A stretch of 64,000 nt of DNA from Flagellimonas marinaquae (GCF_023716465.1 NZ_CP092415.1:2457501-2521500), one strand, 5' to 3'. Shown: positions 10,146-19,414, counted from the stretch's first letter. A program made the numbers and translations. The notes: generated by a model not told the origin, from the letters alone.

Positions 10146-10198
10146 GCAACACAGTCGCAAAAATAGGTAATTACAATTTAAATGCAACATAATCGCAA
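10146..10198 (-). promoter_or_regulatory. folE promoter with two copies of a putative metalloregulator operator
   Basis: Read on the minus strand, a -33 TTG (10187-10185), a 19-base spacer and a -7 TATTTTTG (10165-10158) match the Bacteroidota housekeeping promoter exactly. Two 15-bp sequences of the form TTGCGAYTRTGTTGC occupy 10198-10184 and 10160-10146, 38 bp apart. They differ at only two positions. One contains the -33 element and the other begins within the -7 and covers the likely start of transcription. That is the layout of a repressor site. The operon content suggests a Fur-family zinc regulator (Zur), but the protein is not in the window. Confidence 0.7.
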
Positions 10199-10353
10199 TA
10201 ATATATTTCCCATTTTCATTATTGGTACGTCGGGTTACCAACTATTTTCTGCCATTTAACCCCATAAACCTGCACTCCTGTACTTTTACTATACAGAGCA
10301 GGGTGATTTTCATTGCTTTGTATCAAGTTATTCATCAATCAAAAAACGAACAA

Positions 10354-10938
10354 ATGAGAAAAGGAGTAATTGTAAAACTTGTATTGGTATTGATTTTCAC
10401 TAGCTGTGCATCAAAAAAGACCAATGAACCCATTGTGAAAGATTACCAAATGGGAGAAAAATGGACTTGGAAATGGGAACGAAAAGTAGATGGTGAAGTT
10501 CGGGCAGAAGGCGAGGATGTACAAGAAGTTGTTAAATACAAGAGTACTTTGGGGCTTTGGAACGGAACGGATACCCTTCAAATTCCAACTGAAATAAATA
10601 AAAACCAGAGCAGTACACCATTTAGGAGTTGGCCTTTGCAAGTAGGAAAAAAGTGGAAGTATGTTTCGGAATGGGCGAACAACGAGGGAACCACCGGAAA
10701 GACCAGTCAGGATGTTGAAGTTGTTTCTTTTGAAGAACTGAATGTAGAAGCAGGGAAATTCGAGGCCTATAAAATTGAATATAAAGGGATTGTGACAAAT
10801 TCAAGAGGTTTTAAGGGTGAGATGACCGATATTTGGTGGTATGCCCCAGCATTGAAAACATACATCAAACATATAAATGATGATGGTTATGGTTTGTATA
10901 CCAATGAATTGACCAGTTATTCAAAAGCCGGGGAGTAA
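10354..10938 (+). CDS. Lipoprotein of unknown function
   Basis: 194 residues from the ATG at 10354, which gives a clean lipoprotein signal (VLVLIFTSCAS). The longer frame back to 10222 runs through the folE promoter region and is unlikely to be translated. The mature part is beta-rich with many Trp and Lys residues. No family recognised. It ends 59 bp before a histidine kinase gene and could be co-transcribed with it, so a role as an envelope sensor accessory is possible but unsupported. Confidence 0.7.
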   Translation: MRKGVIVKLVLVLIFTSCASKKTNEPIVKDYQMGEKWTWKWERKVDGEVRAEGEDVQEVVKYKSTLGLWNGTDTLQIPTEINKNQSSTPFRSWPLQVGKKWKYVSEWANNEGTTGKTSQDVEVVSFEELNVEAGKFEAYKIEYKGIVTNSRGFKGEMTDIWWYAPALKTYIKHINDDGYGLYTNELTSYSKAGE

Positions 10939-10997
10939 TATTTTTTTTAGGATAAAGTACATTTCAAATACGAGCATTGGAAAATAAAGACACACAT

Positions 10998-12038
10998 ATG
11001 GGATTATCACTTTATTGGAAATGCCAACTTATAGGTTGGGGCGTGGTATCCTTGTTGTGGCTTTATATTGCACTGGACAGAGACCAATTTACCGTTTCCC
11101 ATGCCATGATCAACTATGTGCTCGATGTTTCCATCTGCATTGGGCTTACCCACGCATATAGGATCATAGCATTGCATTTTAAATGGTATCAAATGGGCAT
11201 TAGACCATTGTTGAAAAAGCTCATACCATCCATATTCGTTTTGGCCGTTTTGTTTATGCAGCTCATGAATTTAAAAACATCGGCATATATCTATTTGGTC
11301 AATGAGGTAAATGTCTTTGTGGAAAATATCTTGGTTTGGAACCCAGTTTTGATCACAGGTTTGAGGCATATGGCAATTTGGGTACTGGCCTATCACGCGT
11401 ATCATTTTTATATGAGAGAAGTAAATACGACAAAAGTAAATGCCCAACTTACCATCAAAGCAAAGCAAACTCAGTTGGATAATTTATCGGCGCAGCTCAA
11501 TCCTCATTTCTTGTTCAATTCTTTGAACTCGATCAAGGCGCTGGTTGTTGAGAACCCGACTGGAGCAAGAAGGGCCATCGATTTGTTGTCCGATCTATTG
11601 CGTACATCGCTCTACGATAAGGAGCACTTGACCATTTCCATAGCCGAAGAAATGGCTTTGGTAAACGATTATGTGGAGTTGGAAAAGCTTCGGTTTGAAG
11701 AACGATTGACCATTAATATGAACCTTGACAAATCCCTCGATAAAGTAAAAATTCCACCTTTGAGTATCCAACTATTGGTGGAGAACGCCATAAAGCATGG
11801 GGTGGACAAACAAATACAAGGAGGTACGGTAGATATTTCAGTTCAAAAAAAGGAGGGTTATGTCGTGGTTCAGGTAAAGAATCCTGGGGTCTTCTTAAAA
11901 GGAGAAGATGCGGGAGTAGGGCTTAAAAATCTAAGTGAACGCCTTTTGTTGCAATATGATGGTCTAGCGAAGATCGAGATTGAAACCCCTTCGGAAAATG
12001 TGGTTCTGGCCACTTTACTAATTCCAATTGAAAAATAA
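10998..12038 (+). CDS. LytS-type sensor histidine kinase (His_kinase/YehU family)
   Basis: 346 residues from the ATG at 10998; a TTG at 10977 would add seven residues. Four membrane segments fill about residues 8-140 and there is no long periplasmic loop. The phosphoacceptor region LSAQLNPHFLFNSLNSIKAL (His near residue 170) and the ATP-binding motifs LLVENAIKHG and GVGLKNLSERL define the PF06580 family. The stop overlaps the start of the response regulator (TAATG), so the two are translationally coupled and form a two-component system. The signal is unknown. Confidence 0.93.
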   Translation: MGLSLYWKCQLIGWGVVSLLWLYIALDRDQFTVSHAMINYVLDVSICIGLTHAYRIIALHFKWYQMGIRPLLKKLIPSIFVLAVLFMQLMNLKTSAYIYLVNEVNVFVENILVWNPVLITGLRHMAIWVLAYHAYHFYMREVNTTKVNAQLTIKAKQTQLDNLSAQLNPHFLFNSLNSIKALVVENPTGARRAIDLLSDLLRTSLYDKEHLTISIAEEMALVNDYVELEKLRFEERLTINMNLDKSLDKVKIPPLSIQLLVENAIKHGVDKQIQGGTVDISVQKKEGYVVVQVKNPGVFLKGEDAGVGLKNLSERLLLQYDGLAKIEIETPSENVVLATLLIPIEK

Positions 12039-12760
12039 TGGGCAACTATAGAACATTGATCATAGATGATGAACGCTTGGCTCGTGAAGAGGTACGAAGA
12101 GCACTGGAACACTATCCGGAATTTACCATAATTGGGGAGGCAAACAATGTGGAAGTAGCCAAAGTATTGGTGGAAAAGGAACAGCCGGACCTCATTTTTT
12201 TGGACATCCACATGCCCGGAAAATCAGGTTTTGATTTATTGGAGGAGTTGGGAACTGTCCCAGAAGTGGTGTTCACGACTGCCTATGATCAATATGCGGT
12301 TCAGGCCTTTGAAGTAAATGCACTGGATTATTTGGTAAAACCGCTTCGGGAAGAACGTTTTGCCAAAACCATCGAAAAAGTAAAGCTTGAGTTTAAAAAG
12401 CAGGAAGAAGAGCAGAAGGTACCCTTGGCGAGCCATCAAAAAATCTTTATTAAAGATGGCGAAAAGGTGTACTTTATTGCATTGGCGGAGGTTAGTTTAA
12501 TCGAGTCCATGGACAACTATGCGCGGCTATATTTTGGTGATGAAAAACCTATGATCAAACGCTCGTTGAACCAATTGGAGAAGAGATTGGACCCCGATAT
12601 TTTTTTTAGGGCAAATAGAAGTCAGATCATCAACACCGAGTACATTAAGGAAATTCAGCCCTATTTTAATCACAAACTACGACTTGTATTGACCACGGGG
12701 GAAATTGTTGATCTATCGAGTAGGCAATCCGTAAGCTTCAAAAAACGAAATAGTTTGTAG
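12038..12760 (+). CDS. LytTR-family response regulator
   Basis: 240 residues. The receiver domain (about 1-120) has the acidic pocket IIDDE and phosphorylation site Asp56 in IFLDIHMPG, plus the KPL switch region. The C-terminal LytTR DNA-binding domain (about 140-238) starts at KIFIKDGEKVYFI and includes FFRANRSQIIN. It is the partner of the overlapping kinase. LytTR regulators usually bind direct repeats upstream of nearby genes; I could not pick out such a pair with confidence. Confidence 0.95.
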   Translation: MGNYRTLIIDDERLAREEVRRALEHYPEFTIIGEANNVEVAKVLVEKEQPDLIFLDIHMPGKSGFDLLEELGTVPEVVFTTAYDQYAVQAFEVNALDYLVKPLREERFAKTIEKVKLEFKKQEEEQKVPLASHQKIFIKDGEKVYFIALAEVSLIESMDNYARLYFGDEKPMIKRSLNQLEKRLDPDIFFRANRSQIINTEYIKEIQPYFNHKLRLVLTTGEIVDLSSRQSVSFKKRNSL

Positions 12761-12846
12761 CCATTTACAAACAATTACATTCAAAAACGAACAAAAAAAG
12801 CATACAGCAGTAGGACATCTATGTCCCAATCCTAACATCAATCAAA

Positions 12847-14664
12847 ATGAAAAAATCAATCAGTTTAATAGCTTTTGGTATTGCAATAGTCCTTGTTTTT
12901 TTCGCTTCTTGCAAGGAGCAAAATCAAGTTCGGCCCCCTAGAATCATTACCGAAAATAATTTATCCTATCTGGTTCAGGATAGTATTTTGATCCCAACAG
13001 CCGATGGCGCAAATATCCACGCAGTCATCGTTCGAAATTCCGAATTGGAGGAGCCAGCCCCAACTATTTTGTTCCACACCATTTATGCCCGTAAAAATGA
13101 CCTGGACAGGGCAAAGATGGCGGCCGACCATGGGTATATAGGTGTGGTTTCGTACACCCGAGGCAAAGGATTGAGCCCGGATTCGATTGTACCCTATAAA
13201 TATGAGGCAAAAGATGCGTATGAAGTAATCGACTGGATCAGCAAACAGGATTGGAGCAATCAAAAGGTGGGGATGTACGGTGGAAGTTACGTCGGGTTTA
13301 CCCAATGGGCCGCGGTAAAGCACAAGGTGCATCCAGCGCTTAAAACTATTGTGCCCTCCGTTTCGGCAGCACCCGGTATAGCCGAACCTATGGAGAATGG
13401 CATTCATTGGAACTTTCATTATCCTTGGAACCATTATGTGTCCAACAACAAGTATTTGGACACCACATTGTATAACAATTGGCAACGTTGGAACAATTTG
13501 AACATGAAATGGTTTGAAACCGGCGTAGCTTACAAAGCAATGGATAGCTTGGATGGATTGCCCAATCCACAGTTTCGAGAGCGCTTATTACACCCAACAT
13601 ATGATGATTATTGGCAAAACATGATGCCCTACAAAGAAGAATTTGCCCATATCAATATTCCTGTTTTGGCCACGACTGGATATTATGATGGGGGGCAAGT
13701 GGGAACACAGTATTATTTAAAAGAACATACCAAATTCAATACAAATGCAGCACATTATCTAGTGATTGGACCCTACACCCATTTTGGGGCCCAGGAGAAA
13801 CCTAATAGTCATATTATGGGATACGATATTGATCCAGTGGCCCAAATTGATATCACAAGCTTGATCTTTGAGTGGTTTGATCATATTTTAAAAGGAAAAG
13901 CCAAACCAGCATTGTTACAGGATAAAATCAATTATCAGGTAATGGGAGCGAACAAATGGGGTCATGCCCCTTCTTTGCAGGCCATGGCAACTGATACTTT
14001 AAAGTATTATGTGGGCAATGGGCGTTCGGGTGTAACTTTCGCATCTTTGTTTGGAACGGGAAACAATGACAAGGATGAACATTACACTCTCTCCCAGCAA
14101 CCCTTGGATTCCAGCGAATATTTGGAACAGGTCATAGATTTCACAGACCGTAGCAATCGAACTTGGAATTCGAGTGGATGGCGGGCAATTGTTGCGGATA
14201 GCCTTATGGTTGGCGGTGGTTTTTCTTTTATCACCCAACCTTTTGAATCCGATGTTGAATTGAACGGATCCTTTGGTGGCGAAATTTCGGTGTCCATTAA
14301 CAAAAAAGATTTTGATTATACGGTAGTCTTGTTTGAACAGACCCCAGATGGTAAATTCTTTGCCTTGACCTTGCCCTATAAGGCTAGAGCCAGTTTTGCG
14401 CATAGTCTTGAGAAACGGCAGTTGTTGATACCCAACAAGAAAACAAAACTTCCTTTTGGCATTGTGCGGATCACCAGTAAAAAGATAAGCAAGGGCAGTC
14501 GTTTGGTAGTGGTCGTCAACGGAAACAAAGAACCCTTTACGGAAATAAATTATGGAACGGGAAAAAATGTCAGCGAAGAAACCATCAATGATGCGAAAGA
14601 GCCTTTGATCATTAAATGGTATGGGGATGGTTATATTGAAATACCGTTAAGGATAGATAAGTAA
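12847..14664 (+). CDS. CocE/X-Pro dipeptidyl-peptidase-like lipoprotein hydrolase
   Basis: 605 residues with a lipoprotein signal (LVFFASC, Cys22). An alpha/beta-hydrolase domain holds the nucleophile motif YGGSYVG (Ser147), a likely acid Asp in TTGYYDGG and a His in GPYTHFG. The C-terminal third is the beta-sandwich (PepX_C) of this family, with the FTDRSNRTW segment. Members cut X-Pro dipeptides, cocaine or other acyl esters, so the substrate is open. It lies 86 bp after the two-component system and may be a target of it. Confidence 0.88.
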   Translation: MKKSISLIAFGIAIVLVFFASCKEQNQVRPPRIITENNLSYLVQDSILIPTADGANIHAVIVRNSELEEPAPTILFHTIYARKNDLDRAKMAADHGYIGVVSYTRGKGLSPDSIVPYKYEAKDAYEVIDWISKQDWSNQKVGMYGGSYVGFTQWAAVKHKVHPALKTIVPSVSAAPGIAEPMENGIHWNFHYPWNHYVSNNKYLDTTLYNNWQRWNNLNMKWFETGVAYKAMDSLDGLPNPQFRERLLHPTYDDYWQNMMPYKEEFAHINIPVLATTGYYDGGQVGTQYYLKEHTKFNTNAAHYLVIGPYTHFGAQEKPNSHIMGYDIDPVAQIDITSLIFEWFDHILKGKAKPALLQDKINYQVMGANKWGHAPSLQAMATDTLKYYVGNGRSGVTFASLFGTGNNDKDEHYTLSQQPLDSSEYLEQVIDFTDRSNRTWNSSGWRAIVADSLMVGGGFSFITQPFESDVELNGSFGGEISVSINKKDFDYTVVLFEQTPDGKFFALTLPYKARASFAHSLEKRQLLIPNKKTKLPFGIVRITSKKISKGSRLVVVVNGNKEPFTEINYGTGKNVSEETINDAKEPLIIKWYGDGYIEIPLRIDK

Positions 14665-14710
14665 TACGATTGGAAATGTAGGTGATCAATATACAGGGGT
14701 GCCAAAAATA

Positions 14711-14739
14711 AAAAGGAGCTATTTTTAATAGCTCCTTTT
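14711..14739 (-). terminator. Strong hairpin terminator, probably the original terminator of tRNA-Arg
   Basis: A perfect 12-bp stem (AAAAGGAGCTAT / ATAGCTCCTTTT) with a 5-base loop. Read on the minus strand it is followed by two T-runs (TTTTTATTTTT), and on the plus strand it also ends in T. It lies two bases beyond the truncated copy of the tRNA-Arg 3' end at 14742. Without the integrated element it would stand just downstream of the tRNA. It may also serve the peptidase gene ending at 14664. Confidence 0.85.
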
Positions 14740-14741
14740 CT

Positions 14742-14765
14742 GTGACCGCGGCAGGATTCAAACCT
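14742..14765. repeat. Left attachment-site copy (duplicated tRNA-Arg 3' end)
   Basis: 24 bases from GTGACCGCGG to TCAAACCT are identical to 22530-22553. On the minus strand they correspond to the discriminator base, the 3' acceptor strand and much of the T-arm of tRNA-Arg. The sequence then departs from the tRNA, so this is a fragment and not a functional tRNA gene. Confidence 0.9.
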
Positions 14766-15213
14766 CATTCCGCAAGCCCTATATTTAAAGGATTTTAAGA
14801 CCTTACAAAAACTGTTGACCGAATTACTGTCTTTTAATTTGGTCGTAATTCTTGATGATTCAACTTTCGATATAAAGATAATAATTTTAAATGTTTGAAA
14901 TAACCTCAAACAAGAGTAAGCCCATTTTGAAATAATTAGAATCCTGATAAGTCATTGGTCAGTTTTGAAGCCCTGAGTCTTACCTTCAACTTTTGCAATT
15001 GGTCTCTATCGGTTTTTTGTAGTGTTTGGAAAGATAAGTTCAATCAACATCTCCTAATAAAAAAACTGAATTTATTGATGGCTTGGCACACCAAAGAAAG
15101 GTATTTGGGTTTTCACGCTCGCGTGAAAAAACGAATAGCAAGAGGGTGATGCGCAATTTGCGCTATCACAGTTGTTTTAGGGTTTTCAACACATTGAAAA
15201 CCAGTTAATTGAA
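14766..15213. other. Non-coding left end of the element with three tandem hairpins
   Basis: No convincing gene. A 64-codon frame at 14955-15149 is open but runs through two hairpins and has no recognisable product. Three inverted repeats stand in a row: TTTTCACGC / GCGTGAAAA at 15110-15129 (2-base loop), GTGAT.GCGCAA / TTGCGC.ATCAC at 15146-15169, and GGTTTTCAA / TTGAAAACC at 15181-15202 (4-base loop). They may be recombinase arm sites, an origin-like structure or remnants of a palindromic repeat family. Confidence 0.5.
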
Positions 15214-15411
15214 ATGATTTTGGAATACTATACCCAAACCGGGGTTACAGTAGATTTTTCCGAAATCTACAGTAAATCCTTTGGGAAGCCCTATAAACAT
15301 TGGAAATTTTTGACGAAAAAATTGACGCAATTTGACGAAAAATCAAAATTGGGCCTATGGAAAAGCAATCTAAAGCTTAAAATAACGGGAGGGAAGGTTG
15401 GAAAGATATAA
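15214..15411 (+). CDS. Small hypothetical protein
   Basis: 65 residues, Lys-rich with aromatic residues (EYYTQTGVTVDFSEIYSKS), starting 12 bp after a hairpin. No family recognised, no membrane segment or signal peptide. It could be a remnant of a larger gene, since it lies in otherwise empty DNA at the left end of the element. Coding status is uncertain. Confidence 0.35.
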   Translation: MILEYYTQTGVTVDFSEIYSKSFGKPYKHWKFLTKKLTQFDEKSKLGLWKSNLKLKITGGKVGKI

Positions 15412-15899
15412 ACTTAAAGGCATAGATTTTTGGATTCCAAAACGCGATGAGAAGAACATATCCTATGAATAGAAAAAGTTGCCTCGCTCAGTAAATTAGT
15501 TTGGCAAGATTTGGGGCTTGCAGCACTTCACTCCGTTTCGTTCGCTTTTATATCGATTTCTATTTCAAGACCAGGTTTTTTAGGCACCGTTTTATTGAAC
15601 TTTCACTCTTAAACAAGTTCATTGATTCTAAGGAGTTTACTTTTTCGGTACACTTAATTGGTTTCCCATTTAGACCCTTTATTACCCCTATAATAAAGTT
15701 CTATTTCTCAATACAGATTGACTGTTTTAACCTCTTTTCATCGAAAACCCAATTTTTTATAAATGGAATTTTCCTACATTTATAAAAATCCTATTGAACG
15801 ATTCCAGTATTAGCTGATCACACATCAATTTTATTCCAATTTGGGCAGATAGGATGTACTTGCCCATATAAGTAAGTAGGCAACAAGCTAAAAAACCAA
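15412..15899. other. Intergenic stretch without a recognisable gene
   Basis: AT-rich DNA with a 94-codon plus-strand frame (15501-15785) of improbable composition (mostly Phe, Ile, Leu) that I do not accept as a gene. A purine-poor segment near 15525-15562 (CACTTCACTCCGTTTCGTTC) looks like an intergenic repeat but has no second copy here. The promoter of the T9SS gene at 15900 should lie at the right end; no clear match to the -33/-7 consensus was found. Confidence 0.4.
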
Positions 15900-18800
15900 A
15901 TGAAACTTAACTTATTTTTACTTTTATTGGTATACTCAATTTCTTCATACTCACAATGTTTTGATTGCGGACAAAGTATTGGAGGTCATGTTGAAGATGT
16001 TGTTTTAGATATCGACAAGGCTTCCGATGGAATTATATTAATATATACTGATCAGTCTAGTAATAGCACCATTCGTAAATATGATTTTGACTGCAATGTT
16101 ATATGGACTAATAATGTACTTGCTCCAAGTGGAATGTTTATCCGAGATGCGACAATAGATAACAATGACAATATTTATACAGTTGTTTCAAATTATGGAA
16201 ACAATCGCAACATTAACGGGGTAGTTATCGAGCAAGGAAGCAGCTTAGTAAGGCTGAACGCAAATGGAGATGTTGAATGGGCAAAAAAGTTCAGTGATGA
16301 AAAGCACTTAAATCGCAAAATCCACATTTGGATGAACAATCTTTTTGTTGTCGGACAAATTGACCAATCAATAAACACAAATATAGGATTGACAATTCCC
16401 AATGGATATGGAAGTCAATATTTTGCAGCAAAATACGACCTTGCAGGTAACCTAATAGATTCGGAACATTTTGGTGGAAATTACAATGAAACATTTTTTG
16501 ATTCGCAAATTGATGAAAACGGAAATATTTATTTAACCGGGTTCTTCACGGATTATACCAATCATATTTCGCACTTGTACAAAATTAATTCTTCTCTTGA
16601 CTTAGTTTGGTCGCAAGAATTATCAAATAATCCAGCTGAAAGGTCATTTCAACCCATGACCATTTACTATAATACATCGAATCAAAAATTGTATGTATGG
16701 GCCAAGTACAAAATGGCCGCAAACTTTTACAATAACTCAATAACGGTCAGTAATGACTGTACTATTGGAAGTGTAATAATGGAAATTTCCAAAATTAACG
16801 GTGATTTGGATAATTATACGGTCATTGACAATTGTGGATTTTTACAATCGGTGGGGAATGGCATTGGCAGTGTTGAACAGAGAAGCTTTCTGGCACACGA
16901 AGGTTCCAATCTATATATTTTATCAAGTTTTAGAAATGAAATTGAAATTGGTGATCAAACCTTAAGTACTTCTCAAACAATTCACAATGATTACAATGTG
17001 GATTTGATTTTGCACAAGATAGATTTAACGAATTTTTCTTCAGAATTAATTCTCAGATCAACTGGTGAGCAATATTATGACTCATCACCATATTATGATC
17101 TTGCAGGACCCATAGTTGCTCACAATGGAAGTATTCATATGTCATCTTCTTTTATGAGTTTTCCAATGACAATCAATGGAAATATCATAGATAACAACAG
17201 TGGAAACAATGCAAGGGACGTTTTATATTATAAACATATTTTAGACAAAACTGATGCTGAGGGTGTAATATCCATTGAAAACACGTGCGTTTCAGACGTA
17301 ACTGAGTTTGAAATCAACGGTGATTTTGATTCCATCATTTGGGACTTTGATGATCCTACGTCAGGAACCGATAATACCTCAACCCTAAATAATCCAAGTC
17401 ATATATTCACCACTAAAGGAACCTATAGTGTCACTGCCGAGGTGACCTGTGGAACGGAGTCAGAAATTATTCATGTTGAAGTTGTTATTACAGATACCCC
17501 AATGGCACGTCAAATTCCGGATATTTATGCTTGTGAGGACGTTTTTGGCGGACAAATTTCAAACTCATTTGACACATCTTCAATAGAAAATGATTTGATA
17601 GGAAACCAGTTGGGGGTTACCATAAAGTACTTTGATGGCAATGGTGTTGAATTGCCAAGTCCCCTTCCCAATCCCATGTCCAATACGCTTCTTGGGCAAG
17701 AAACAATTATCGCTAGAGTGGCATATACTGATAACTTGACTTGTTTTACAGAGGTACAGTTTGACCTAATTGTCAATTCAATTCCAGAAATAACCACAAT
17801 TGGCAATCTATATGTCTGCGATGATGACTATGACGGAATTTCCGAGTTTGACCTCAGTAATGTAACGGATGATTTGTTAAATGGACAAACAGGAATGTTA
17901 GTTGAATTTTTCCATGAAGATGGACAACAATTGCCCAATCCATTACCAAATACCATATTTAATACGGTATCTCATCAAGAGACAATTATGGCAAAAATAA
18001 CCGATCTAAGTACAAACTGCTTTCTGGAAACCACTTTTGATTTGGTGGTACATCCTTTGCCCGTAGCCAACCCATTAGAGATTTTAAATGGATGTGATGA
18101 CAACGATGATGGCATCTCGGAGTATTTTGACACATCCAACATAGAAACCCAAGTGCTCAATGGGCAAACCGGAAAAAGGGTTACTTATTTTGACCAAGAT
18201 GGAAATCAATTGCCAAGCCCTCTACCAAATCCTTACACAAACACCATTATGTACAATGAACATATAACGGTGAGGGTTACCGACAATGTTACAACTTGTT
18301 TTGCCGAGACCATACTGGAGTTAAAAACCTCGGCACAACCAAAAATAAACCAACCCGATAACTTATATAGCTGCGATTTAGGGAATGGATATAGTGAATT
18401 TGACACTTCTAATATAGAACAACAACTCATTGGAAATCAATCCGGTTTGGAGGTAACCTTTTATGATTCGGACAAAAACTTGCTTCCAAGTCCATTGCCT
18501 ATACTGTTCCAAAATACAGAACCATTTTCACAAACTATCGGTGTAAGGGTCGAAAATGCAACTAACTCTATTTGTTATTCAGAAACATCTTTTGATTTGA
18601 TCGTAACGGCCCTACCCGAAATCGACTTGGAAGATGAATATTTCATTTGCAATTTGGAACCATCAATATCTTTAAATGTTAATCCTGGGTTTGACTCTTA
18701 TCGTTGGACTTCTGAAGGTGGCACGCAGATTTCAGATACAAACAATGCGGAAATTGTGGAAGAAGGAAGCTATACGCTAACTGTCAATCAGGATGAGAAT

Positions 18801-19313
18801 GGAATTGTATGTGAAAATGTCTTCAATTTTAAGCTTGTACGTTCTGTTCCACCTGTAATTGAAAAAGTAAATCATGGCGAACTTGGAAATAATTTCATTG
18901 AAATTATCGCTTCTGGTGATGGTGATTTCGAATACTCCATTGATGGCATAAATTATCAGGACAGTAATTATTTTTCAAATGTTCATGGTGGTTCACATAC
19001 CGTTTTCGTTCGAGACAAAGAAGGTTGCGGAGAAGATTCAGATGAAATAACCCTAATTGACTATCCAAAATTTTTCACACCAAATAATGATGGCTACAAT
19101 GACTTTTGGCATATCCATGGAATTGAGGCTTTCCCTGACCTGAAAGTATTTATTTTTGATAGATATGGTAAATTATTGACCCAATTATCATCTTTTGATT
19201 TAGGATGGGATGGCTTTTATAATAACGAAAAGATGATGCCCAGTGATTATTGGTTTAAGGCAGATCTGGGAAATGGCCGAATCTTTTCTGGACATTTCTC
19301 ACTAACTTATTAA
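15900..19313 (+). CDS. Large secreted repeat protein with PKD domain and T9SS type B sorting domain
   Basis: 1137 residues. A signal peptide (ends near SSYSQ) is followed by a propeller-like region of repeated short strands (about 30-440), a PKD-like domain (about 450-540, WDFDDPTSG), four consecutive modules of about 93 residues (starting near 540, 635, 726 and 820), another beta domain (about 910-985) and a gliding-motility-type C-terminal sorting domain (about 1055-1137, FFTPNNDGYNDFW and VFIFDRYGKLL). Each module carries a C-[DE]-D start, SEFDTSNIE-like and LPSPLPNP-like motifs and a late Cys. The T9SS exports such proteins to the surface or medium. Function is probably adhesion. It is carried inside the tRNA-Arg element. 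Confidence 0.88.
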   Translation: MKLNLFLLLLVYSISSYSQCFDCGQSIGGHVEDVVLDIDKASDGIILIYTDQSSNSTIRKYDFDCNVIWTNNVLAPSGMFIRDATIDNNDNIYTVVSNYGNNRNINGVVIEQGSSLVRLNANGDVEWAKKFSDEKHLNRKIHIWMNNLFVVGQIDQSINTNIGLTIPNGYGSQYFAAKYDLAGNLIDSEHFGGNYNETFFDSQIDENGNIYLTGFFTDYTNHISHLYKINSSLDLVWSQELSNNPAERSFQPMTIYYNTSNQKLYVWAKYKMAANFYNNSITVSNDCTIGSVIMEISKINGDLDNYTVIDNCGFLQSVGNGIGSVEQRSFLAHEGSNLYILSSFRNEIEIGDQTLSTSQTIHNDYNVDLILHKIDLTNFSSELILRSTGEQYYDSSPYYDLAGPIVAHNGSIHMSSSFMSFPMTINGNIIDNNSGNNARDVLYYKHILDKTDAEGVISIENTCVSDVTEFEINGDFDSIIWDFDDPTSGTDNTSTLNNPSHIFTTKGTYSVTAEVTCGTESEIIHVEVVITDTPMARQIPDIYACEDVFGGQISNSFDTSSIENDLIGNQLGVTIKYFDGNGVELPSPLPNPMSNTLLGQETIIARVAYTDNLTCFTEVQFDLIVNSIPEITTIGNLYVCDDDYDGISEFDLSNVTDDLLNGQTGMLVEFFHEDGQQLPNPLPNTIFNTVSHQETIMAKITDLSTNCFLETTFDLVVHPLPVANPLEILNGCDDNDDGISEYFDTSNIETQVLNGQTGKRVTYFDQDGNQLPSPLPNPYTNTIMYNEHITVRVTDNVTTCFAETILELKTSAQPKINQPDNLYSCDLGNGYSEFDTSNIEQQLIGNQSGLEVTFYDSDKNLLPSPLPILFQNTEPFSQTIGVRVENATNSICYSETSFDLIVTALPEIDLEDEYFICNLEPSISLNVNPGFDSYRWTSEGGTQISDTNNAEIVEEGSYTLTVNQDENGIVCENVFNFKLVRSVPPVIEKVNHGELGNNFIEIIASGDGDFEYSIDGINYQDSNYFSNVHGGSHTVFVRDKEGCGEDSDEITLIDYPKFFTPNNDGYNDFWHIHGIEAFPDLKVFIFDRYGKLLTQLSSFDLGWDGFYNNEKMMPSDYWFKADLGNGRIFSGHFSLTY

Positions 19314-19332
19314 GAGGTAGTGGGGGCAAATC

Positions 19333-19350
19333 AAAGTTCAAATAAACGAT
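19333..19350 (+). repeat. Cassette-boundary repeat, copy 1
   Basis: AAAGTTCAAATAAACGAT, 20 bp after the stop of the T9SS gene and 64 bp before the RhuM/Doc gene. The 14-bp core AGTTCAAATAAACG (19335-19348) recurs exactly at three further places, each at the end of a gene. Confidence 0.85.
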
Positions 19351-19414
19351 AACTAACGACTGAAAGTGATTAAACAAAAATTATCTCAAACAGAAGGTTT
19401 CAGTTCATAACTAT

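Noticed and set aside
10222..10353. N-terminal extension of the lipoprotein at 10354
   Set aside because: It would place a lipoprotein signal in the middle of the protein; the ATG at 10354 gives a proper signal peptide.
14742..14765. Second tRNA-Arg gene
   Set aside because: Only the 3' acceptor strand and part of the T-arm are present; no anticodon or D-arm follows.
14955..15149. 64-codon plus-strand gene
   Set aside because: It runs through two hairpins, has no recognisable features and no supportive context.
15501..15785. 94-codon plus-strand gene
   Set aside because: Composition is almost only Phe, Ile and Leu with basic patches, as expected from AT-rich non-coding DNA.
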